Shown here piece by piece: positions 54,713 through 63,959 of a DNA stretch of 64,000 nucleotides (the first letter of the stretch is position 1; the number at the start of each line of letters is the position of its first letter). The notes below the pieces were generated by a model. It did not search any database, was not told the origin of the DNA, and was given only the letters and a program-made list of their open reading frames with translations. This DNA is from Alphaproteobacteria bacterium (lineage in GTDB: Bacteria; Pseudomonadota; Alphaproteobacteria; Sphingomonadales; Sphingomonadaceae): positions 248,001-312,000 of the forward strand of contig JAUHWC010000004.1 of assembly GCA_030424845.1 (NCBI GenBank), read 5' to 3'. A program made the position numbers and the translations under genes.

Positions 54713-55447
54713 ATGGGCGAACAGGCCGAAATCAAGCTGCTGCTGGTCGATGACGAAGCCAGCCTGCGCGAACCCCTGGCGGAGTATCTGGTCCGCCAGG
54801 GGTTCGTCGTCGAACAGGCTGCCGATGCATCCAAGGCGCGCAGCCTGCTGCTGGACGGCAGGCCGGACCTTGTCCTGCTGGACATCATGATGCCGGGGGA
54901 GGACGGCCTTTCGCTGTGCCGCCACTTGATCGAGGCCAAGCAGCTGCCGGTCATTTTCCTGTCCGCCAAGGGCGAGGCAACAGACCGTATCGTGGGGCTG
55001 GAAATCGGCGCGGACGACTATGTCGTCAAGCCGTTCGAACCGCGCGAGCTGGTGGCGCGCATCCGTTCCGTGCTGCGCCGGGCCAACAAGCAGGCACCAG
55101 CTGCCGAAGCCGATTCGCTGTATGAATTCGAAGGCTGGACGCTCGATCCGCTCAAGCGCCGCCTGACTGACCCGGAAGGAACGGTGATCCCCATATCATC
55201 GGCCGAGTTCCGGCTGCTCTGCGCCTTCCTTGACCATCCGCGGCAGGTACTCGACCGTGACCGGCTGCTGGACATGGTGCAGGGCCGCGAAGCCCATCTG
55301 TTCGATCGCGCGGTGGATAACCAGGTCAGCCGCCTGCGCCGCAAGATCGAGGAGGACAGCCGCGATCCCAAGTTGATCCAGACCGTCTGGGGCGGCGGCT
55401 ATCGCCTGGCAGCAGACGTCAAGCGCACGGCGCCGGAAAAGGACTGA
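54713..55447 (+). CDS. OmpR-family response regulator
   Basis: This 244-residue transcription factor has a receiver domain with acidic pair DDE (13-15), phosphoacceptor Asp57 in LVLLDIMMPGEDG, Ser84 in FLSAKGE and Lys106 in YVVKPFEPREL. The C-terminal winged-helix (Trans_reg_C) domain spans about 130-238 (FRLLCAFLDHPRQVLDRDRLLDM, then VDNQVSRLRRKIEED). Its stop overlaps the ATG of the kinase gene by one base, so they form a pair. The GCGAC direct repeat upstream of the operon is a candidate binding site for it. Confidence 0.95.
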   Translation: MGEQAEIKLLLVDDEASLREPLAEYLVRQGFVVEQAADASKARSLLLDGRPDLVLLDIMMPGEDGLSLCRHLIEAKQLPVIFLSAKGEATDRIVGLEIGADDYVVKPFEPRELVARIRSVLRRANKQAPAAEADSLYEFEGWTLDPLKRRLTDPEGTVIPISSAEFRLLCAFLDHPRQVLDRDRLLDMVQGREAHLFDRAVDNQVSRLRRKIEEDSRDPKLIQTVWGGGYRLAADVKRTAPEKD

Positions 55448-56853
55448 TGCGCCGCTTCCTGCCGAAGAGCCTGCTTGGGCAGATGCTGCTGGCCGTGGCG
55501 CTGGCGCTGCTGGTGGCACAGACGCTGTCCGGTTTCCTGCGCTTCAGGGCAGAGGAATTGCGGCGCGAAAACGGGCTGATCAATGCACTCGCCTTCCAAC
55601 TGGTGGCAGACCCGCGGGTCGATTACCGCACCGGTGAGCGCAGCAGGGAGACACCCCGCCAGGAACGCCGCCGGCTGCGCATCGAGCGCGCGCTGGCATC
55701 GCCGGTCCACAGGGGTGAGCGGCAGGATGCCGAACGGCTCGAACGGTTGCGCACGGTGCTGACCGAACAGGGCACGCAGATCGACCAGCTGGTGGTGCTG
55801 ACGCGCCCCGTGGCCGAAGACGATTACATCATGCGCAGCCTGCGCCGGATGCGCAGCGATTCCGACATAACCAATCGCGATGGCTGGGATGCCGAGGGTG
55901 ACATGCTCCTCGCCGGCCTCAAGCGCGAGGGGGAGGAGCAGTGGCTGGTGGCCCGCGTGCCGCTGCCCAGTGACGATCCGCGGCGGTATACCGGCATCAT
56001 CATCCAGACCCTGCTGATCTACATCATCCTTGTCGGCGGGCTGGCGCTGCTGCTGCGGCGGATCACCCGCCCGCTGGCCGCGCTGCGCAACCGCATGGAA
56101 ACCTTCGCCGCCACGCGCGAAACCACCGGCCAGCTCGAACCGTCAGGCCCGGAGGACACCCGCCGCCTGATCAGCGCGCACAACGCCATGGAGGCGCGCA
56201 TTGCCGCGCTGCTGGGCGAAAAGGACGTGATGCTGGGCGCCATCGGGCATGACCTGAAGACACCGCTGGCCGCGCTGCGCGTGCGCATCGAATCGGTCGA
56301 GGACGATGCCGAGCGCGCCAAGATGGCCGCCACGATCGAGGACATCACCAGCTCGCTCGACGATATCCTCTCGCTCGCCCGCGTGGGTCGCCCCAGCGAT
56401 CCGCTGGAACGCACCGAGCTTTCCGCCCTCGTCGCCTCGGTGGTCGAGGAATACGAGGACATGGGCAATGACGTGACGCTGGGCGAAACCCAGCGCATCG
56501 CCCTGCGGCTGCGCGCCACCTGGCTGCGCCGTGCGCTGCGCAACCTCATCGGCAATGCGCTGCGCTATGGCGAGAAGCCCGTGGTTTCGGTGCTCAAGGA
56601 TGGCGAACAGGCCGTTATCCGCATCGAGGATACCGGCCCCGGCATCCCGCAGGATGAAATCACCGACATGCTAGAGCCTTTCACCCGCGGCGAAGCATCA
56701 CGCAATCGCGAAACCGGCGGCGCGGGCCTCGGCCTCACGCTGGCACGCGCCATTGCCGAACAGCACGGCGGCACGCTGACGCTGGCCAACCGGCTGGGCG
56801 AAGGCAACGAAGTGATCGGGCTGCTCGCGGAAATCCGCCTGCCGCTGGGTTAA
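55447..56853 (+). CDS. membrane sensor histidine kinase
   Basis: This 468-residue EnvZ-like kinase has a first membrane helix at about residues 11-30, a periplasmic domain rich in Arg and Glu (31-182), and a second helix at about 183-204. A HAMP region follows, then the HisKA helix with [14 protein letters not shown] (His268) and a HATPase_c domain ([40 protein letters not shown]). It would phosphorylate the adjacent OmpR-type regulator in response to an envelope signal, perhaps calcium or the EF-hand protein. The stop overlaps the convergent ATPase gene through TTAA. Confidence 0.95.
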   Translation: MRRFLPKSLLGQMLLAVALALLVAQTLSGFLRFRAEELRRENGLINALAFQLVADPRVDYRTGERSRETPRQERRRLRIERALASPVHRGERQDAERLERLRTVLTEQGTQIDQLVVLTRPVAEDDYIMRSLRRMRSDSDITNRDGWDAEGDMLLAGLKREGEEQWLVARVPLPSDDPRRYTGIIIQTLLIYIILVGGLALLLRRITRPLAALRNRMETFAATRETTGQLEPSGPEDTRRLISAHNAMEARIAALLGEKDVMLGAIGHDLKTPLAALRVRIESVEDDAERAKMAATIEDITSSLDDILSLARVGRPSDPLERTELSALVASVVEEYEDMGNDVTLGETQRIALRLRATWLRRALRNLIGNALRYGEKPVVSVLKDGEQAVIRIEDTGPGIPQDEITDMLEPFTRGEASRNRETGGAGLGLTLARAIAEQHGGTLTLANRLGEGNEVIGLLAEIRLPLG

Positions 56854-58424
56854 CGCATCAGCCCGCCGACAAGGTTGCGCACGAAGCGGCCCGCAACCGA
56901 ACCGCCGAATTCGCTGGCGATGGTGCCGGCTGCGCTGGTGGCGGCATTGCGCATCGGGTCTGACCGGCTGCGGCGGCCGGTGACCTTGGCGGCAATGATC
57001 GTGGCGGCGGAGCTGGCAGCAGCGCCCAATGCGGCCTTGCCGGCCTTCTCCCACAGCGAGGTTGTCTTGCGGCTGCGCTTGCGCACTTCCTCCTCGCCCT
57101 GCTCTTCCACCTCCTTTGCGGTTTCGGCAGCATCGGCGGCCTTGGCCAGCAGCACTTCCTCGGCGCTTTCGCGGTCCACCTTCTCGTCATATTTGCCATC
57201 CACCGGGCTGACGGACTGGATGATCGCGCGTTCCTTCGCCGTCACCGGGCCAAGGCGCGAGCGCGGCGGCTTGACCAGCGTGCGCTGCACGATGGAGGGC
57301 GCGCCGTCATCCATCAGGGTGGAAACAAGCGCCTCGCCCACGCGCAGTTCGGTGATCGCCTCTTCCACGTCGAGATCGGGATTGATGCGGAAGGTTTCGG
57401 CAGCAGCCTTGATCGCCCGCTTGTCGCGCGGGGTGAAGGCGCGCAGCGCGTGCTGGATGCGGTTGCCCAGCTGGCCGGCCACCTCCTCAGGGATGTCGAT
57501 CGGGTTCTGCGTCACGAAATAGACGCCCACGCCCTTGGACCGGATCAGGCGCACGACCTGTTCGATCTTTTCCTCCAGCGCCTTGGGCGCATCGTCGAAC
57601 AGGAGGTGCGCCTCGTCGAAGAAGAACACCAGCTTGGGCTTTTCCGGATCGCCCACTTCGGGCAGCGTTTCGAACAGTTCGGCCAGCAGCCACAGCAGGA
57701 AGGTGGCGTAGAGCTTGGGGCTGCGCATCAGCTTGTCGGCGGCAAGCACGTTGATGTAGCCGCGGCCCTGCTCGTCCACCTGCAGGAAATCGTCGATCTC
57801 CAGCGCGGGCTCGCCGAAGAACAGGTTGGCTCCCTGGCTCTCGAAACTCAGCAGCTGGCGCTGGATCGCACCGACGCTGGCCTTGGTGACATTGCCGTAT
57901 TCGCCGGACAGTTCCTTGGAATTCTCCGCCGCCCAGGCGAGCACCGCCTGCAGGTCCTCGAAATCGAGCAGCAGCAGGCCTTCATCGTCGGCATGGCGGA
58001 AGATGATCTGCAGCACGCCTTCCTGCGTGTCGTTGAGATCGAGCAGGCGCGACAGGAGCAGCGGCCCCATTTCGGAAACGGTGGTGCGCACCGGATGGCC
58101 CTGCTCGCCATAGAGGTCCCAGAAGATCACCGGGTTATCGGAGTAGGCATAGTCGTCCATGCCCAGTTCCTTCGCGCGACCTTCCAGCTTGTCGGCATGC
58201 TTGAAGGTGGGCGATCCGGGCATCGAGACACCGGAAAGGTCGCCCTTCACGTCGGCCACGAACACAGGCACGCCCGCGGCGGAGAAGCTTTCCGCAAGGC
58301 CCTGCAAGGTCACCGTCTTGCCGGTGCCGGTGGCCCCCGCGATCAGGCCGTGGCGGTTGGCCCGGCCCAGGTTCAGGCTCTGCCGGTTGCCAGCCAGGTC
58401 ATTGCCGATGAAGATTTCACCCAT
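56850..58424 (-). CDS. DUF853/YjgR-type HerA-like ATPase
   Basis: This 524-residue ATPase has Walker [17 protein letters not shown] near residue 30, [13 protein letters not shown] near residue 53, Walker [18 protein letters not shown] near residue 275 and a [22 protein letters not shown] stretch near 315. These are typical of the DUF853 (YjgR) group of HerA/FtsK-like proteins of unknown role. The C-terminal ~90 residues are acidic, then basic, then Gly/Ala-rich ([20 protein letters not shown]), suggesting membrane contact. ATG 58424 is chosen; the frame is open far upstream but over the pabBC gene. Confidence 0.93.
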   Translation of the reverse strand: MGEIFIGNDLAGNRQSLNLGRANRHGLIAGATGTGKTVTLQGLAESFSAAGVPVFVADVKGDLSGVSMPGSPTFKHADKLEGRAKELGMDDYAYSDNPVIFWDLYGEQGHPVRTTVSEMGPLLLSRLLDLNDTQEGVLQIIFRHADDEGLLLLDFEDLQAVLAWAAENSKELSGEYGNVTKASVGAIQRQLLSFESQGANLFFGEPALEIDDFLQVDEQGRGYINVLAADKLMRSPKLYATFLLWLLAELFETLPEVGDPEKPKLVFFFDEAHLLFDDAPKALEEKIEQVVRLIRSKGVGVYFVTQNPIDIPEEVAGQLGNRIQHALRAFTPRDKRAIKAAAETFRINPDLDVEEAITELRVGEALVSTLMDDGAPSIVQRTLVKPPRSRLGPVTAKERAIIQSVSPVDGKYDEKVDRESAEEVLLAKAADAAETAKEVEEQGEEEVRKRSRKTTSLWEKAGKAALGAAASSAATIIAAKVTGRRSRSDPMRNAATSAAGTIASEFGGSVAGRFVRNLVGGLMR

Positions 58425-58519
58425 GATTACGTCCCGTTCCCCTGCCGAAGTCTGTATGGCTGTTGCTTGGCGCATGCCGCTATTCGCGGTCAAGTCATAG
58501 ACATCAGCCGATTTCCGGC

Positions 58520-58532
58520 TAGAGCGAGGCGA
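58520..58532 (+). promoter_or_regulatory. -10-like element of pabBC
   Basis: TAGAGC (58520-58525) ends seven bases before ATG 58533, consistent with a leaderless mRNA. Confidence 0.4.
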
Positions 58533-60332
58533 ATGTCCGGAACCACGCCCTTTGTATTGCTGGATGATGCGCGCAGCGATGCGCCGCATGATGCGCAGCT
58601 GTATGAGAACCCGCGCGCCGTTTTCGTGGCGCACCGGCCGGGCGATGTGGAGCGGGTGCTGGCCGAGGCAGAGGCCGCGCGGATTGAGACCGGCGGCACG
58701 CTGGCAGGCTATCTCGCTTACGAGGCGGGTCTTGCGATGGAGCCGCGCCTTGGCCCGCTGGCCGCTGCGCGCAGCGGTGCGGCAGGCCCGCTGGTATGGT
58801 TCGGCCTGTTCGATGACGTGACCACGATTGCCAGCGCCGATGTGCCCGCCTGGCTGGAGGGAAAGGGCGGCACCGGGCCTGCCAGCATCGGCCCGATGGA
58901 CCCGCAGATCTCCACCGGCGCCTATCTTGAACAGTTCGACCGGCTGCAGGAAGCGATCCGCGCGGGCGACATCTACCAGGCCAATTACACCATGATGCTG
59001 GCAGGCGCGGCCCATGGCGAACCGCTGGCCATCTATCGCGCCATCCGCCCTGCTGCCGCAGCCGGATATGGCGGGGTGATCTTCGACGGGTCGCACTGGC
59101 TGCTGTCCTTCAGCCCGGAATTGTTCTTCACCCTCCACGATGGCGAGGCAAAGGTGAAGCCGATGAAGGGCACCCGCCCGCGCGGCAGCACCGAGGCGCT
59201 CGACAAGGCCTTTGCCGAGGAGCTTGCCGGATCGGTGAAGGACAAGGCCGAAAACCTGATGATCGTGGATCTCATGCGCAACGACCTCTCCCGCGTGGCC
59301 GAAGCCGGCAGCGTGCGGGTGGACAGGCCCTTCGCCATCGAAAGCTATCCCACGGTGCACCAGATGGTCTCCACCGTGCGCGCCACCATGCAGAGCGGCA
59401 AGGGCGCGATGGACTTGTTGCACGCGCTGTTTCCCTGCGGCTCCATCACCGGCGCGCCGAAGATCCGCGCGATGGAACTGATCGACGAGGTCGAACGCGA
59501 TGCCCGCGGTCCCTATTGCGGGGCGATCGGCCGGATCGACGGCAAGGGCGATGCCGCCTTCAACGTCGCCATCCGCACCGTGCGCCTGACCCCGGGCGAG
59601 AACAACCGCCACCATGTGGTTGCCGGCGTGGGCGGGGCCATCGTGGCCGACAGCGAAGGCATGAGCGAGTGGCGCGAATGCCTGGTGAAAGGCAGCTTCC
59701 TGCGCCGCGAGGCTTCCGGCGCGGACCTGATCGAGAGCATGCTGTTCGACCCCGAGAAGGGCATACCGCTGCTTGAACTGCACCTTGAACGGATGAAGGC
59801 AAGCGCGCTGGAACTGGGCTTTTCCTTCGACCGCCACGAGACCCGCAACCGCATCCAGGCGCTGTGCTTCGAGCTGGAGGAAGCGGCCAAGTTGCGCATC
59901 CTGCTGGCCCGCAGCGGCGACGTGACCCTGCAAGCCGTGGCGCTGGGCGACGGGGTGATGCCGCAGCCCGTCACCTGCAAGCCCATGCCGCTGCCGGTGG
60001 TGACGGGGGACTGGCGGCTGCGGCACAAGACCACGGACCGCGCGTTCTACGACATGGCCCGCAAGGCCGCGCAGGACGAAGGCGCGGCAGAGGCGATTTT
60101 CCTGCGTGATGACGGTCTGGTAACCGAAGCGAGCTACTCCAACATCTTCGTGGAGCGGGATGGCAAGCTCCTCACCCCGCCGCTGGCGCTGGGCCTGCTG
60201 CCGGGTGTGCTGCGCCGCTCGCTGATGGAGGATGGCCGCGCCGAGGAAGCGGAGCTGACGCTGGACGACCTGGCAAACGGGTTCCTGCTCGGCAATTCGG
60301 TGCGCGGATTGATGAAGGCAGTGCTGGCATGA
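58533..60332 (+). CDS. aminodeoxychorismate synthase component I fused to 4-amino-4-deoxychorismate lyase
   Basis: This 599-residue fusion makes 4-aminobenzoate for folate. The N-terminal ~370 residues are PabB-like chorismate-binding enzyme: [15 protein letters not shown] near residue 147, [18 protein letters not shown] near 210, and [18 protein letters not shown] near 300. The C-terminal ~220 residues are a class IV aminotransferase fold (PabC), with the PLP Lys probably in [11 protein letters not shown] and the late [10 protein letters not shown] strand. PabA is not seen here. The stop overlaps the next ATG (ATGA), so it is coupled to the aminotransferase gene. Confidence 0.94.
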   Translation: MSGTTPFVLLDDARSDAPHDAQLYENPRAVFVAHRPGDVERVLAEAEAARIETGGTLAGYLAYEAGLAMEPRLGPLAAARSGAAGPLVWFGLFDDVTTIASADVPAWLEGKGGTGPASIGPMDPQISTGAYLEQFDRLQEAIRAGDIYQANYTMMLAGAAHGEPLAIYRAIRPAAAAGYGGVIFDGSHWLLSFSPELFFTLHDGEAKVKPMKGTRPRGSTEALDKAFAEELAGSVKDKAENLMIVDLMRNDLSRVAEAGSVRVDRPFAIESYPTVHQMVSTVRATMQSGKGAMDLLHALFPCGSITGAPKIRAMELIDEVERDARGPYCGAIGRIDGKGDAAFNVAIRTVRLTPGENNRHHVVAGVGGAIVADSEGMSEWRECLVKGSFLRREASGADLIESMLFDPEKGIPLLELHLERMKASALELGFSFDRHETRNRIQALCFELEEAAKLRILLARSGDVTLQAVALGDGVMPQPVTCKPMPLPVVTGDWRLRHKTTDRAFYDMARKAAQDEGAAEAIFLRDDGLVTEASYSNIFVERDGKLLTPPLALGLLPGVLRRSLMEDGRAEEAELTLDDLANGFLLGNSVRGLMKAVLA

Positions 60333-61504
60333 GTGGACAGGTAAGCGAGATGCTGGGGCGGATCGAAGCATCCCCCACAACGGCCATGACCGATCGCGCC
60401 ACGGAGCTGCGCGAACAGGGCCGGGACATCATCTCGCTTTCGGTCGGCGAACCCGATTTCGCCACCCCGCCGCATGTCATCGCAGCCGCCAAGGCCGCGC
60501 TGGATGGCGGGGACACAAAGTACACGCCCGTCACCGGCACGATGGCCCTGAAGAAGGCCGCGGCGCTGCATTTCGAGCGGGACCTTGGCATCACCACCGA
60601 TCCCTCGCGGATCATCGTCACCTCCGGCGGCAAGCAGGCGCTGTTCGAAGCCATTGTTGCCACCGTGTCCGAAGGGGACGAGGTCATCGTGCCCTCGCCA
60701 TGGTGGGTCAGCTATCCGCAGATGGTGCGCTTTGCCGGCGGCAGCGTGGTGCCCTTGCGCACCCATGCCCATCGCAACTTCCGTTTCGATCCGGGCGAGG
60801 TGGAATCGCTCATCACCCCGCGCACCAACTGGCTGATGCTCAATTCGCCCGGCAACCCCACGGGCGCTGTCTATCCTGCCGACATGCTCAAGGGCATTGG
60901 CGACGTCCTGCGCCGCCACCCGCAGGTGATGGTGCTGTCCGACGATATCTACGCGCCGCTCAACTATACCGACGGGCCGCATGCCACCCTGGCGAACCTG
61001 TGCCCGGACCTGGCAGACCGCATCTGCACCGTCTCCGGCGTATCGAAAAGCCATGCCATGACCGGCTTCCGTATCGGCGTGGCCACGGGGCCGAAATGGC
61101 TGATCGACGCGATGGGCCGGCTGCAGAGCAATTCCAGCGGCAATCCCGCCAGCATCAGCCAGGCCGCCGCCGTCGCCGCATTCGAAGGCCCGCAGGATTT
61201 CCTCAGGGACTGGCGCGACCGCTTCATCGCCCGGCGCGACATGGTGGTGCAGGCGATCAACGCGATTCCCGGCCTGTCCACGCCTGTGCCGGATGGCGCC
61301 TTCTACTGCTACATCGATGCGAGCGAGCACATGGACCGCTTCGGCGGGGACGATGGCAAGCTGGCGCTGCACCTGCTCGATCACGGCGTGGCCGTGGTCG
61401 CCGCCAGCGCCTTCGGCGGCAGGAACGGCTTCCGCATCTCCTTCGCCACGGATGAAAAACTGCTGGAAGAGGCAGTCCGGCGCATTGGGGTAGCGCTTGG
61501 CTGA
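60329..61504 (+). CDS. class I PLP-dependent aminotransferase (aspartate aminotransferase type)
   Basis: This 391-residue aminotransferase has [18 protein letters not shown] near residue 33, [15 protein letters not shown] near residue 63, [12 protein letters not shown] near residue 171, and the PLP Lys in [17 protein letters not shown] near residue 236. Arg in [10 protein letters not shown] binds the substrate carboxylate. The family includes aspartate, prephenate and broad-range enzymes. It is the second gene of the pabBC run and overlaps it by four bases. Confidence 0.94.
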   Translation: MSGQVSEMLGRIEASPTTAMTDRATELREQGRDIISLSVGEPDFATPPHVIAAAKAALDGGDTKYTPVTGTMALKKAAALHFERDLGITTDPSRIIVTSGGKQALFEAIVATVSEGDEVIVPSPWWVSYPQMVRFAGGSVVPLRTHAHRNFRFDPGEVESLITPRTNWLMLNSPGNPTGAVYPADMLKGIGDVLRRHPQVMVLSDDIYAPLNYTDGPHATLANLCPDLADRICTVSGVSKSHAMTGFRIGVATGPKWLIDAMGRLQSNSSGNPASISQAAAVAAFEGPQDFLRDWRDRFIARRDMVVQAINAIPGLSTPVPDGAFYCYIDASEHMDRFGGDDGKLALHLLDHGVAVVAASAFGGRNGFRISFATDEKLLEEAVRRIGVALG

Positions 61505-61515
61505 GCCATTCGTGC

Positions 61516-61528
61516 TAGGGGCCGCCGC
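61516..61528 (+). promoter_or_regulatory. -10-like element of the RluA-type gene
   Basis: TAGGGG (61516-61521) ends seven bases before ATG 61529; no ribosome-binding site is seen. Confidence 0.4.
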
Positions 61529-62203
61529 ATGAGTGACCTCGAAATCCTGTTCGAAGACGGCGAAGCCCTGGTGATCGACAAGCCTTCGGGCCTGCCGGTC
61601 GATACCCCGCGCAAGGGTGGCCCATCGCTCGAAGCGCGGCTGGACGAGCTGAAGCTGGGCTTCCAGCGGCTGCCGCAAGCAGTCCACCGGCTGGATACCG
61701 ACACCAGCGGCTGCCTGCTGCTGGCGCGCAATCCCAAGGTGCTCAAGCGCCTCAACAAGGCCTTCGAGGAAAAGCTGGTCGACAAGACCTATCTCGGCGT
61801 GCTGGCAGGCATTCCACAGGAGAAGGAAGGCACCGTTTCGCTTTCCCTGTCCAAGGTCAGCAGCGCGCAGAAGGGCTGGCGGATGATCCCGGCGAAGAAG
61901 GGCAAGCCCTCCGTCACCCATTGGCGCGTCGTGGCAGAGGCCAACGGCCGCGCACTGGTGGAGTTCCGCCCGGAAACCGGGCGCACGCACCAGATCCGCG
62001 TCCATGCCGCCAGCGGCATCGGCATCCCCCTTCTGAGCGACCCGGTCTATGGCGAGAAGGCCGGCTTTGCGCGCACCATGCTGCATGCCAGCGCACTCAC
62101 CGTTCCGCGCGAGAACAAGCCCGCAATCGAGGCGCATGCCCCCATGCCGGCCGACTTCGTCTCGCTGGGTTTTGCCCCACCGAAGCCCGCGGAGGCCGGG
62201 TGA
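61529..62203 (+). CDS. RluA-family RNA pseudouridine synthase
   Basis: This 224-residue enzyme has LFEDGEALVIDKPSGLPVDT at the start, the catalytic motif AVHRLDTDTSGCLLLARN near residue 50 with the Asp nucleophile, and RPETGRTHQIRVHAASGIGI near residue 148. There is no S4 domain. It modifies a uridine in rRNA or tRNA; the exact target is not known. It lies one base before arfB. Confidence 0.94.
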   Translation: MSDLEILFEDGEALVIDKPSGLPVDTPRKGGPSLEARLDELKLGFQRLPQAVHRLDTDTSGCLLLARNPKVLKRLNKAFEEKLVDKTYLGVLAGIPQEKEGTVSLSLSKVSSAQKGWRMIPAKKGKPSVTHWRVVAEANGRALVEFRPETGRTHQIRVHAASGIGIPLLSDPVYGEKAGFARTMLHASALTVPRENKPAIEAHAPMPADFVSLGFAPPKPAEAG

Positions 62204-62204
62204 G

Positions 62205-62609
62205 ATGGGCGCGATCCTCGATAGGGCGCAGGCACTGGCCGAGGAGAGCTTCAGCGCCGCGTCCGGCCCGGGTGGGCAGAACGTCAACAAGGTGGCAACC
62301 GCAGTGCAGCTGCGGGTCAATATCTACCGCCTTGGCCTGCCGCCGCGAATCTTTGCCCGGCTGAAGGAACTGGCGGGAAGCCGCCTCAACGCGCGCGGCG
62401 AAATCGTGATCGATGCACGCCGTTTCCGCACGCAGGAAGCCAACCGCGCCGATGCCCGCGAAAGGCTGGCAGAACTGATCGAGGCGAGCCTGAAGGAACC
62501 GAAAAAGCGTGCGCAAACAAGGGTCAACCGCGTTGGCAAGGTCAAGCGGTTGAAGGCCAAGAAGGAACACAGCGAAAAGAAGGCCAATCGCGGCAAGGTG
62601 AGTTGGTAA
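62205..62609 (+). CDS. arfB: ribosome-rescue peptidyl-tRNA hydrolase ArfB (release factor-like)
   Basis: This 134-residue protein frees stalled ribosomes by hydrolysing peptidyl-tRNA. It carries the GGQ motif in SGPGGQNVNKVATAVQLR near residue 21 and the typical RFRTQEANRADARERLAELI helix. The basic C-terminal tail (KKRAQTRVNRVGKVKRLKAK and on) inserts in the mRNA channel. The ATG lies one base after the RluA-type stop, so translation is coupled. The longer upstream frame overlaps RluA and is rejected. Confidence 0.95.
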   Translation: MGAILDRAQALAEESFSAASGPGGQNVNKVATAVQLRVNIYRLGLPPRIFARLKELAGSRLNARGEIVIDARRFRTQEANRADARERLAELIEASLKEPKKRAQTRVNRVGKVKRLKAKKEHSEKKANRGKVSW

Positions 62610-62751
62610 CGGCTGCCATCAAGGCCCCTGCCGCCTTGACTTTTCCCCGATTCTCCCCCAATGGCGCGCGTCGAAGGGCGGCGCCTGTTGCGTCGCCTGT
62701 TGTTTTTCAGGGCCGTGATGCCCTCAACCAGACCTTTTTGGGAATAGAGAC

Positions 62752-62916
62752 ATGGCGAAGCCCGCAACCGTCAAAGTCCGGCTTAACTCGACCGAATCCG
62801 GCTTCTTCTACGTGACGAAGAAGAACCCGCGCAACATCACCGAGAAGCTGTCCTTCCGCAAGTATGACCCGATCGTGAAGAAGCACGTCGAGTTCAAGGA
62901 AGGCAAGATCAAGTAA
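62752..62916 (+). CDS. rpmG: 50S ribosomal protein bL33
   Basis: This 54-residue ribosomal protein starts [20 protein letters not shown] and continues with [20 protein letters not shown], ending KEGKIK. It matches the alphaproteobacterial bL33 without the zinc-binding cysteines. It is short and easily missed. GGAATAGAGAC lies before the ATG. It stands as a single gene between arfB and lolA. Confidence 0.97.
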   Translation: MAKPATVKVRLNSTESGFFYVTKKNPRNITEKLSFRKYDPIVKKHVEFKEGKIK

Positions 62917-62997
62917 GCAGGCCGTTCCCGTTCGGGATACGGACATGCTGAACGATCGGAACCCTTCCGGTTCAGTGACAGTTCAATGCTCCGCCAC

Positions 62998-63010
62998 TAG
63001 GATTGCGAGC
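62998..63010 (+). promoter_or_regulatory. -10-like element of lolA
   Basis: TAGGAT (62998-63003) ends seven bases before ATG 63011. This supports the shorter start over the open frame from 62945. Confidence 0.4.
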
Positions 63011-63676
63011 ATGGACCGACTGAAAGCCCTTTCGATCAAAGCCCTGGGCGCCGCGACTGCCGGCGCCCTTGCTGTTTGTGCGCCGGTGGCGCTGCTGGCC
63101 CCGGCCACACCGGCTGCCGCGCAAAGCGATGCCCGGCTGGACCGCGCCGTGCGGGCCTTGCGCTCCATCATCACGATGAAGGCGAATTTCACGCAGACAG
63201 ACCGCGGCGGCCAGGTGCTGACCGGCGAGCTGACCCTGCGCAACCCGGGCCGCATCCGCTTCGAATATTCCAATGATGTGAACATGCTGATCGTCTCCAA
63301 CGGGCGATCGCTGGCGATTGCCGATTACGACGTGCAGCAGCTTGAACGCTATCCGATCAGCGATTCGCCGCTGGGCGCGCTGCTCGATCCGGACAAGGAC
63401 CTGGCGCAGTATGGCAGGGTGGTGGCCACCAATTCGCCGCAGGTCATCAGCGTCGCGGTGTCTGACCCGAACAAGCCCGAATTCCCGGAACTGACGCTGA
63501 TCTTCGTGGAGAAGCCCGGCGCGCCTGCGGGACTGGAACTGAGCGCCTGGGTGGCGCTGGATTCGCAGAACGTGCGCACCACGGTGCGCCTGTCCAACCA
63601 CCGCTATGGCATGTCGGTGCCGGACAGTGCGTTCACCTATCGCGATCCGCGCGGAACGTCCCGTCGCCCAAGGTAA
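63011..63676 (+). CDS. lolA: outer-membrane lipoprotein carrier protein LolA-like
   Basis: This 221-residue periplasmic chaperone carries lipoproteins to the outer membrane. The signal peptide runs to about residue 37 (VALLAPATPAAAQ). The mature part has the LolA features ALRSIITMKANFTQTD near residue 50, GELTLRNPGRIRFEYSND near residue 75, and LIVSNGRSLAIADYDVQQ. The late strands LTLIFVEKP and AWVALDSQNVRTTVRLSNHR follow. It is upstream of the candidate small RNA and xthA. Confidence 0.93.
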   Translation: MDRLKALSIKALGAATAGALAVCAPVALLAPATPAAAQSDARLDRAVRALRSIITMKANFTQTDRGGQVLTGELTLRNPGRIRFEYSNDVNMLIVSNGRSLAIADYDVQQLERYPISDSPLGALLDPDKDLAQYGRVVATNSPQVISVAVSDPNKPEFPELTLIFVEKPGAPAGLELSAWVALDSQNVRTTVRLSNHRYGMSVPDSAFTYRDPRGTSRRPR

Positions 63677-63705
63677 ACGGATCGCCGCCGAACGGTGGTG
63701 GCCGT

Positions 63706-63720
63706 GCGACAAATTGCGAC
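63706..63720 (+). promoter_or_regulatory. GCGAC-N5-GCGAC direct-repeat box, copy 3
   Basis: GCGAC-AAATT-GCGAC is identical over 15 bases to the copy before the EF-hand operon. It ends 10 bp before a -35-like TTCAAA (63731-63736), which is 17 bp from TATATT (63754-63759), an activator-type position. Confidence 0.55.
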
Positions 63721-63730
63721 CTTTCATTCA

Positions 63731-63759
63731 TTCAAACGACAGGCGCCGATACCTATATT
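63731..63759 (+). promoter_or_regulatory. sigma-70-like promoter of the candidate small RNA
   Basis: TTCAAA and TATATT are separated by 17 bp. The predicted start is near 63766. Confidence 0.5.
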
Positions 63760-63765
63760 GTGACT

Positions 63766-63895
63766 TGTAAGAACGGCTGGTGGATGCGGGTTTCCCCCCT
63801 GTTGCCCGACCGCCCTCATGGCCCGCCTTACCAAGCGTGACGAACGCTAAGAACGGAAACCCCCGTCCCATTTGCCCCCGGGACGGGGGTTTTTC
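63766..63895 (+). ncRNA. candidate small RNA, ~130 nt, between lolA and xthA
   Basis: A transcript from the promoter above would run to a strong intrinsic terminator. It has C-rich stretches (GGTTTCCCCCCTGTTGCCC) able to pair with Shine-Dalgarno sequences and a nine-base direct repeat TAAGAACGG (63768-63776 and 63848-63856). Two very short ORFs are possible (18 codons from 63784, 10 codons from 63818 starting MARLTKRDER), but neither has a good ribosome-binding site. No known RNA family is recognised. Confidence 0.45.
63859..63895 (+). terminator. strong intrinsic terminator
   Basis: ACCCCCGTCCC (63859-63869) pairs perfectly with GGGACGGGGGT (63880-63890), followed by TTTTCTTT. It lies 64 bp before xthA and more than 180 bp after lolA, so it ends a transcript starting between them or a long lolA mRNA. 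Confidence 0.9.
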
Positions 63896-63959
63896 TTTGC
63901 CGGTGGTGAAGCTGCCAGCGCGCTTGCTGCAAGGCGGCAAGCAACCTAAGCAAAGCGGC

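Noticed and set aside
58425-60380. Upstream extension of the DUF853 ATPase frame over pabBC
   Set aside because: The extra residues are antisense to pabBC and unlike any protein; ATG 58424 begins the conserved ATPase sequence.
63784-63850. Tiny ORFs inside the candidate small RNA
   Set aside because: 18 and 10 codons without a ribosome-binding site; too weak to call as genes.
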